NCBI GenBank assembly: GCA_024636425.1
Contig: JAGXHB010000199.1
Coordinates: forward strand, 1-9,748
DNA from: Roseobacter sp.
GTDB taxonomy: Bacteria > Pseudomonadota > Alphaproteobacteria > Rhodobacterales > Rhodobacteraceae
Length of the DNA: 9,748 nucleotides
Direction of reading: 5' to 3'
The notes under the pieces are model-generated. The model was not told the origin of the DNA. It made no database searches and worked only from the letters and a program-made list of their open reading frames with translations. Below, piece by piece: positions 6,378 to 9,748 of the stretch. Both the position numbers and the translations under genes were made by a program. Every line of letters begins with the position of its first letter. The stretch's first letter is position 1.

Positions 6378-6401
6378 ATTGACGCATATTATTGAACGCA
6401 T
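6378..6401. repeat. Near-perfect tandem direct repeat upstream of AOX
   Basis: ATTGACGCAT (6378-6387) is followed after three bases by ATTGAACGCAT (6391-6401). The copies differ by one inserted A and start 13 bases apart. They lie about 50-70 bases before the GTG start of the oxidase gene, in its 116-base upstream gap. This position fits an activator or repressor site, but no known box matches well. The half TTGA-type motifs do not form a proper FNR/CRP palindrome. Confidence 0.4.
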
Positions 6402-6449
6402 CCCATCCTTCCCCATCTCTCTGACAGGGAAGTAAAAGGAGATGCCCCC

Positions 6450-7082
6450 GTGTTCGATGCAACCAATCGTTCAGATATGGATCTGGCCAAACATACCCCG
6501 CCCAAAGACCTGAGTGACAGGTTCGCCTTGCGGACCGTCAAGATCATGCGCTTTTTCGCGGACAGCTTTTTTGCCAAGAGATACGGCCACCGCGCGGTGG
6601 TGCTGGAAACGGTGGCTGCCGTGCCGGGTATGGTCGGAGGGCTGTTGCAACACCTGAAATCCATCCGTCACATTCGCGATGACCAAGGCTGGATCAGAGA
6701 GCTGCTGGACGAGGCGGAAAACGAGCGGATGCACCTGATGACTTTCATCAAGATCGCCGAACCTTCCCGTCTGGAACGCACGCTGATCATGCTCAGCCAG
6801 GCCGTGTTCTATAACGTGTACTTCTTCTTGTATCTCTTCGCGCCGCGCATCGCGCACCGGGTCGTCGGTTACTTGGAGGAAGAGGCCGTCATCAGCTATA
6901 CCCAGTATCTGGACGAGATTGACGCAGGCAACACCCCCAACGTCGCCGCCCCTCAGATCGCCATCGACTATTGGAAACTGGGTGCCGAGGCGACTCTCCG
7001 CGACGTGGTGATCGCAGTACGCGCTGACGAAGCGGGTCACCGTGACCGCAACCACGAACTGGCCGATGAGATGGCTGCCTGA
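6450..7082 (+). CDS. aox: Alternative oxidase (cyanide-insensitive ubiquinol oxidase)
   Basis: A di-iron enzyme that passes electrons from ubiquinol straight to oxygen at the inner membrane without pumping protons. It is 210 residues long and lacks the regulatory N-terminal extension of plant enzymes. All ligand motifs are present: Glu53 in LETVAAVPGM, Glu92 and His95 in NERMH, the LEEEA motif at 142-146, and Glu194 with His197 in RADEAGHRD. Tyr150 of ISYTQYL matches the conserved active-site Tyr. The start is GTG with AGGAG eight bases upstream. The ATG inside that spacer is in another frame. A tandem repeat lies upstream, and the gene converges on tig across a palindromic terminator. AOX is known in scattered marine alphaproteobacteria. 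The function call is firm; any role in stress or nitric-oxide resistance is inference. Confidence 0.95.
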   Translation: MFDATNRSDMDLAKHTPPKDLSDRFALRTVKIMRFFADSFFAKRYGHRAVVLETVAAVPGMVGGLLQHLKSIRHIRDDQGWIRELLDEAENERMHLMTFIKIAEPSRLERTLIMLSQAVFYNVYFFLYLFAPRIAHRVVGYLEEEAVISYTQYLDEIDAGNTPNVAAPQIAIDYWKLGAEATLRDVVIAVRADEAGHRDRNHELADEMAA

Positions 7083-7100
7083 AAAATACCACGCCAAATG

Positions 7101-7128
7101 AAAAGGGCCACCCGATCGGGTGGCCCTT
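7101..7128. terminator. Palindromic terminator between aox and tig
   Basis: Positions 7103-7128 form a perfect 26-bp palindrome. As RNA this gives a strong stem (GGGCCACCC with GGGTGGCCC) around a GATC loop. On the minus strand it is followed by TTTTCATTT, so it fits best as the tig terminator. On the plus strand only TT follows, so it probably also stops aox transcripts but less well. It sits midway between the two stop codons. Confidence 0.85.
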
Positions 7129-7150
7129 GATCTGTAAGGTTCAAGAAGAC

Positions 7151-8482
7151 TTATTCGTCTTCCAGCGCCTCAACGGCTTTTTGCAGATCTTCCTTTGACA
7201 CTTCTTTTTCGTTCAGTGTGGCCTGCTCGAAAACGTGGTCGATGACTTTGTCTTCAAAGATCGGCGCGCGCATCTGCTGTTGCATCTGCTGGTTTTGCTG
7301 AACAAATTCAAAGAACTGACGCTCTTGACCGGGGTACTGACGCGCTTGGTTCATGATCGCTTGCGTCATCTCGGCGTCCGTCACCTGAATTTCAGCTTTC
7401 TGACCCAGTTCGGCCAGCAACAGCCCAAGGCGCACACGACGCTCGGCAAGCTGCTTGTGCTCGTCCGTGGTTTCGATCTCGGGGTGGTCGTGGCCCTGAA
7501 CGTCAGGGTTTTCTTCGTGCCACAGCTGGTGCGCGATCTGGCCGGCTTCGGCCTCCACCAGCGACGGCGGCAGATCAAAGCTGACGCGCTTGTCCAGCTC
7601 GTCCAGCAGGCCGCGCTTCATCACCGCGCGCGAGGCGCCCATATACTCGGCTTCCAGACGCTCAGCGATCTGCTTTTTCAGCGCTTCAAGGTCTTCTGCA
7701 CCGAACTTCTTGGCCAGCTCGTCATCGATCTTGGCGGCAACGGGCTTTTTCACGTCCTTGATCTTGCACTCGAACGTGGCTTCCTTGCCGGCCAGATGCG
7801 GGGCCTGATAATCGTCGGGGAAAGAAACGGTCACGTTCTTTTCCTCATCCGCGACAACGCCGACCAACTGCTCTTCAAAGCCCGGAATGAATGAATTCGA
7901 CCCCAGAACCAGCGGGTAATCCTCGGCGGCACCGCCTTCGAAGGGTTCACCATCAACCTTGCCAAGGAAGTCGAACACGATCTGGTCGCCGTCCTTGGAT
8001 TTGACACCGGCCTTACGCGATTTGAAATCCTGCGCGGTTTCGGCAAGGTTCGCCAAAGCTTCGTCCACAGCGGAATCGTCTGCTTTGACGATCAACTTGT
8101 CGAGCGTGATGGACGTCAGATCGACCTCGGGGATATCGGGCAGTGCTTCGTAGGTCATGGTGACCTCGACGTCATCGCCTTCTTTCCAGTCTTCGTTTGT
8201 CATTTTGACGTCGGGCTGCATCGCAGGACGGTCGCCGGATTTCTCGAAATGTTCCTGCATGGCACCGTCGATGCTTTCCTGCAGCGCTTCACCCATGATG
8301 CGCTGACCGAACTGCTTTTTCAGCAGCGCCAGAGGCACCTTGCCTTTGCGGAAACCCTTCATCTCTACTTCGGGCTGTGCTTCGACCAGCTTGTCGTTGA
8401 CCTTGGCCTCCAGCTCGGCGGCTGTCAGAGTGATGGCATAGCCGCGTTTCAGACCGTCGTTCAGCGTCTCGTTGACCTGCAT
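7151..8482 (-). CDS. tig: Trigger factor, ribosome-bound chaperone and prolyl isomerase
   Basis: Trigger factor docks at the ribosomal exit tunnel (via L23) and shelters nascent chains. At 443 residues it is the usual length. The ribosome-binding signature GFRKGKVP is at residues 43-50. The FKBP-type prolyl isomerase domain spans about 150-250, with FDFLGKVDGEPFEGG at 170-184 and IPGFEEQLVG at 199-208. The C-terminal arms follow. They hold a His/Asp/Glu-rich segment at 322-343 and a glutamine-rich stretch around 395-403. GGAG lies five bases before the ATG. The gene is downstream of the GapR-like gene on the same strand, 159 bases apart, with its own candidate promoter. It is stopped by the palindromic terminator. 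Confidence 0.98.
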   Translation of the reverse strand: MQVNETLNDGLKRGYAITLTAAELEAKVNDKLVEAQPEVEMKGFRKGKVPLALLKKQFGQRIMGEALQESIDGAMQEHFEKSGDRPAMQPDVKMTNEDWKEGDDVEVTMTYEALPDIPEVDLTSITLDKLIVKADDSAVDEALANLAETAQDFKSRKAGVKSKDGDQIVFDFLGKVDGEPFEGGAAEDYPLVLGSNSFIPGFEEQLVGVVADEEKNVTVSFPDDYQAPHLAGKEATFECKIKDVKKPVAAKIDDELAKKFGAEDLEALKKQIAERLEAEYMGASRAVMKRGLLDELDKRVSFDLPPSLVEAEAGQIAHQLWHEENPDVQGHDHPEIETTDEHKQLAERRVRLGLLLAELGQKAEIQVTDAEMTQAIMNQARQYPGQERQFFEFVQQNQQMQQQMRAPIFEDKVIDHVFEQATLNEKEVSKEDLQKAVEALEDE

Positions 8483-8522
8483 GTTAGCTCCATAGGGTAA
8501 GGCCGCGCGATGTGGCGCGCGG

Positions 8523-8538
8523 GCGGAAAAATTTCCGC
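8523..8538. promoter_or_regulatory. Palindrome at the candidate tig transcription start
   Basis: GCGGAAA and TTTCCGC are perfect 7-base arms two bases apart. The site is immediately downstream of the candidate tig -10 box, so it would cover the transcription start, which is a common position for a repressor operator. It could equally form a small RNA hairpin. No regulator can be named. Confidence 0.3.
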
Positions 8539-8539
8539 T

Positions 8540-8568
8540 CTTCTATTGGGGCCTGCGCCGGGGCGCAA
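8540..8568 (-). promoter_or_regulatory. Candidate tig promoter
   Basis: On the minus strand, TTGCGC (three of six) and TAGAAG (four of six) are separated by 17 bases. Transcription would start near 8533, giving a leader of about 50 bases to the tig ATG. The 159-base gap between the GapR-like gene and tig supports a separate promoter, but the box match is weak. Confidence 0.3.
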
Positions 8569-8575
8569 GCGGATT

Positions 8576-8619
8576 TGGCCGGGAGATGGCCCGAACGTGG
8601 CCCGAGCCTGCCAGAACCT
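8576..8619. repeat. 11-bp periodic repeats upstream of tig
   Basis: TGGCC recurs at 8576, 8587 and 8598, exactly 11 bases apart, and a degraded copy (TGCCA) follows at 8609. The two middle units share TGGCCCGA. The block is just upstream of the candidate tig -35 box. The spacing of about one helical turn suggests a binding array on one face of the DNA, but GC-rich chance repetition is possible. Confidence 0.35.
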
Positions 8620-8641
8620 GGGGCAGACCCGGGCAGCGTCA

Positions 8642-8926
8642 CTACATTCCCAACGCTTCTTTATACATCTCCAGCACCGCCTCTTCCTCGGCAATGTCGT
8701 CCTTGTCGCGTTTGCGCAGTGCTATCACCTTGCGCAGCACCTTGGTGTCGTAGCCGCGCGATTTTGCTTCAGCCATCACTTCCTTTTGCTGTTCGGCAAG
8801 GTCTTTCTTTTCCGAGTCCAGCCGCTCGATCCGCTCGACGAACTGGCGCAGCTCGTTCGCGGTGACGCGGTAGGTGGCGTCGCCTACGGTGTCGACGACT
8901 TCGGGATTGGTGGCACTGTCGCTCAT
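8642..8926 (-). CDS. gapR: GapR-like nucleoid-associated protein (DUF2312)
   Basis: A 94-residue, mostly helical, highly charged protein of the DUF2312 family. In Caulobacter the family member GapR binds overtwisted, AT-rich DNA ahead of replication and transcription machinery. A short variable lead (residues 1-18) is followed by the conserved block RVTANELRQFVERIERLDSE (20-39). A coiled-coil stretch EKKDLAEQQKEVMAEAKSRG leads to GYDTKVLRKVIALRKRDKDD (58-77) and a short C-terminal helix ending MYKEALGM. The ATG was chosen because AGGA lies seven bases upstream and the family domain begins soon after. The frame stays open far upstream but with no family sequence. It is upstream of tig and divergent from a small membrane protein gene. 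The assignment to DUF2312 is firm; equal function to Caulobacter GapR is inferred. Confidence 0.93.
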   Translation of the reverse strand: MSDSATNPEVVDTVGDATYRVTANELRQFVERIERLDSEKKDLAEQQKEVMAEAKSRGYDTKVLRKVIALRKRDKDDIAEEEAVLEMYKEALGM

Positions 8927-8996
8927 CGGTCTATCCTGTATGGGAGGTGGATCAGCGCCCTGACTAACGCCGCGCCTGCCCCCCCGCAACCCAGAC

Positions 8997-9023
8997 TTGC
9001 CGCTATGGCGGAATTCGGATAAT
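8997..9023 (+). promoter_or_regulatory. Candidate promoter placing the next gene on a nearly leaderless mRNA
   Basis: GATAAT (9018-9023) matches five of six -10 positions. TTGCCG (8997-9002) matches four of six -35 positions, with a short 15-base spacer. Transcription would start about 9030, only a few bases before the ATG at 9033. That would explain why no ribosome site is visible there. Confidence 0.35.
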
Positions 9024-9032
9024 CCGCACCTC

Positions 9033-9272
9033 ATGGAAAACACCGCATTCTCGATATTCGACATTCTGATCTGGACCGGCGCCGCAATCTCATTGCTGGG
9101 GCTTCTGGGTCTTTTCTGGTGCATCATCAGCGTGACCCGCGCCAAACGCGCCAACCTGTCCGAAGACGAGATGCGCGTCGTGCTGCAAAAGGCACTGCCG
9201 CTCAATCTGGGGGCGCTGTTCCTCTCGGTGATCGGGCTCATGATGGTCGTCGTGGGCATCGTGCTGGGATAA
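9033..9272 (+). CDS. Small unrecognised two-helix membrane protein
   Basis: A 79-residue protein of no named family that I recognise. Two hydrophobic helices are visible, about residues 12-34 and 57-78. Between them is a 20-residue charged segment, TRAKRANLSEDEMRVVLQKA. The basic residues right after helix 1 suggest that this loop faces the cytosol and both ends the periplasm. The ATG was taken because it begins just before the first helix. The frame also opens at a TTG 36 bases earlier, which has no support. No ribosome site precedes the ATG, and a good -10 box ends only nine bases before it. It is divergent from the GapR-like gene and 105 bases upstream of the YeeE/YedE gene. Codon use and clean topology support a real gene. 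Confidence 0.75.
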   Translation: MENTAFSIFDILIWTGAAISLLGLLGLFWCIISVTRAKRANLSEDEMRVVLQKALPLNLGALFLSVIGLMMVVVGIVLG

Positions 9273-9298
9273 CCGCGTCCGGGCCCGCTGAATTGGGC

Positions 9299-9326
9299 TT
9301 GCAACACATTCACGAAAACATATATG
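9299..9326 (+). promoter_or_regulatory. Candidate promoter with palindromic operator for the YeeE/YedE gene
   Basis: TTGCAA (four of six) and TATATG (four of six) are 16 bases apart. A perfect 10-bp palindrome, ACATATATGT (9318-9327), covers the -10 box. An AT-rich palindrome at this position is what an ArsR-type sulfur-responsive repressor site would look like. However, the spaced ATTC/GAAT pattern reported for BigR/SqrR sites is not present in proper spacing. Confidence 0.35.
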
Positions 9327-9377
9327 TAGAGAATGACTGTGCCGGTTGCCGGCGCACCGGAAGAAATGGATTGCGAA

Positions 9378-9748
9378 ATGATCGAAATGGATTGGATCTG
9401 GGGCCTGATCGGTGGCCTGATCATCGGCTGTGGCGGGGCGGTCTACTTGCTGGGCAACGGCCGCATCATGGGAGCCAGCGGCATCATTGGCGGACTGGTC
9501 GACGGATCGGGCCGCGCTGCCTGGGCGGAACGTGTATCATTTCTGGCGGCACTGGTGCTGGCACCGGCGATTGTCATCTTCTTTTCCGGCGGCGTGGCTG
9601 ACACAAACCTGACCGGCAACACCGGGCTGGTGGTGCTGGCGGGGCTTCTGGTCGGGCTTGGCACACGGATCGGCAACGGATGCACGTCCGGTCACGGGGT
9701 CTGCGGAATTTCGCGGCTCAGCCCGCGCGGCATGGTCGCCACCGTGGT
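9378..9748 (+). CDS. YeeE/YedE family (sulfur transport) membrane protein, N-terminal part only
   Basis: The start of a YeeE/YedE (DUF395) membrane protein, cut by the right edge after about 123 residues. Family members import thiosulfate or related sulfur species through a pore lined with conserved cysteines. The diagnostic GNGCTSGHGVCGISRLSPRG spans residues 99-118 from the chosen start, with Cys102 and Cys109, and Cys18 lies in helix 1 (GLIIGCGG). At least three hydrophobic helices are seen, near 7-25, 54-70 and 83-97. The start is uncertain. In-frame ATGs occur at 9333, 9366, 9378 and 9387. I chose 9378 because GGA lies seven bases before it and helix 1 follows at once. The total length cannot be judged, so it may be a long YeeE or a short PmpA/PmpB-type half. 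Confidence 0.9.
   Translation, partial: MIEMDWIWGLIGGLIIGCGGAVYLLGNGRIMGASGIIGGLVDGSGRAAWAERVSFLAALVLAPAIVIFFSGGVADTNLTGNTGLVVLAGLLVGLGTRIGNGCTSGHGVCGISRLSPRGMVATV

Noticed and set aside
6378..6401. An FNR/NnrR-type box upstream of aox
   Set aside because: TTGAC is present but the expected palindromic partner at four-base spacing is not; the element is a direct repeat.
7235..7894. Plus-strand open frame of 219 codons inside tig
   Set aside because: Antisense of trigger factor, rich in Leu/His/Arg and without any family signal.
9308..9334. A BigR/SqrR-type ATTC...GAAT operator before the YeeE/YedE gene
   Set aside because: ATTC and GAAT are 19 bases apart, much more than in the described sites, and they are not centred on the AT palindrome.
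8927..9424. Upstream extension of the GapR-like frame to 260 residues
   Set aside because: The extension overlaps the divergent membrane protein gene, has no family similarity, and a clear ribosome site marks the start at 8926.
1..9748. Mobile elements, CRISPR, toxin-antitoxin or phage genes
   Set aside because: No transposase, integrase, repeat-spacer pattern or matching small gene pair was seen; all main genes are core or accessory metabolic types.

Overview
The window is about 60% GC and looks like chromosomal core sequence from an alphaproteobacterium. The gene set and protein style point to Rhodobacterales (the Roseobacter group); this is judged from recognition only. Supporting signs are a ribosomal operon running rpsF-rpsR-rplI without priB, an L9 with a long acidic tail, a GapR/DUF2312 nucleoid protein beside trigger factor, a cytochrome b561-YceI fusion, and short GC-rich intergenic gaps. 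I see no tRNA or rRNA gene, insertion sequence, integrase or CRISPR array.

Layout from left to right. A fatty-acid synthesis operon on the minus strand holds fabD then fabG, and fabG runs off the left edge. Divergent from it on the plus strand is a five-helix cytochrome b561 fused to a periplasmic YceI domain. This converges on a secreted stand-alone YceI protein, and the two share one bidirectional terminator. Next on the minus strand is an unrecognised protein with two membrane helices, whose stop codon lies in the loop of its own likely terminator. A 286-base gap carries a candidate promoter and a foldable RNA leader for the plus-strand ribosomal operon rpsF-rpsR-rplI, which ends in a strong terminator. 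A small lytic-transglycosylase-type lipoprotein and a cyanide-insensitive alternative oxidase (AOX) follow on the plus strand. AOX converges on trigger factor (tig) across a perfect 26-bp palindromic terminator. Upstream of tig on the minus strand is a GapR-like DNA-binding protein. Divergent from that are a 79-residue membrane protein and the start of a YeeE/YedE (sulfur transport) gene cut by the right edge.

Taken together these are mostly housekeeping functions: lipid synthesis, translation, protein folding and the nucleoid. Mixed in are envelope and respiratory accessories, namely b561-YceI, YceI, AOX and the YeeE/YedE transporter. I did not find a clearly new multi-gene system. The most interesting items are the b561-YceI/YceI pair, the candidate rpsF leader structure, the tandem repeat upstream of AOX, the 11-bp periodic array upstream of tig, and the palindrome over the candidate -10 box of the YeeE/YedE gene.
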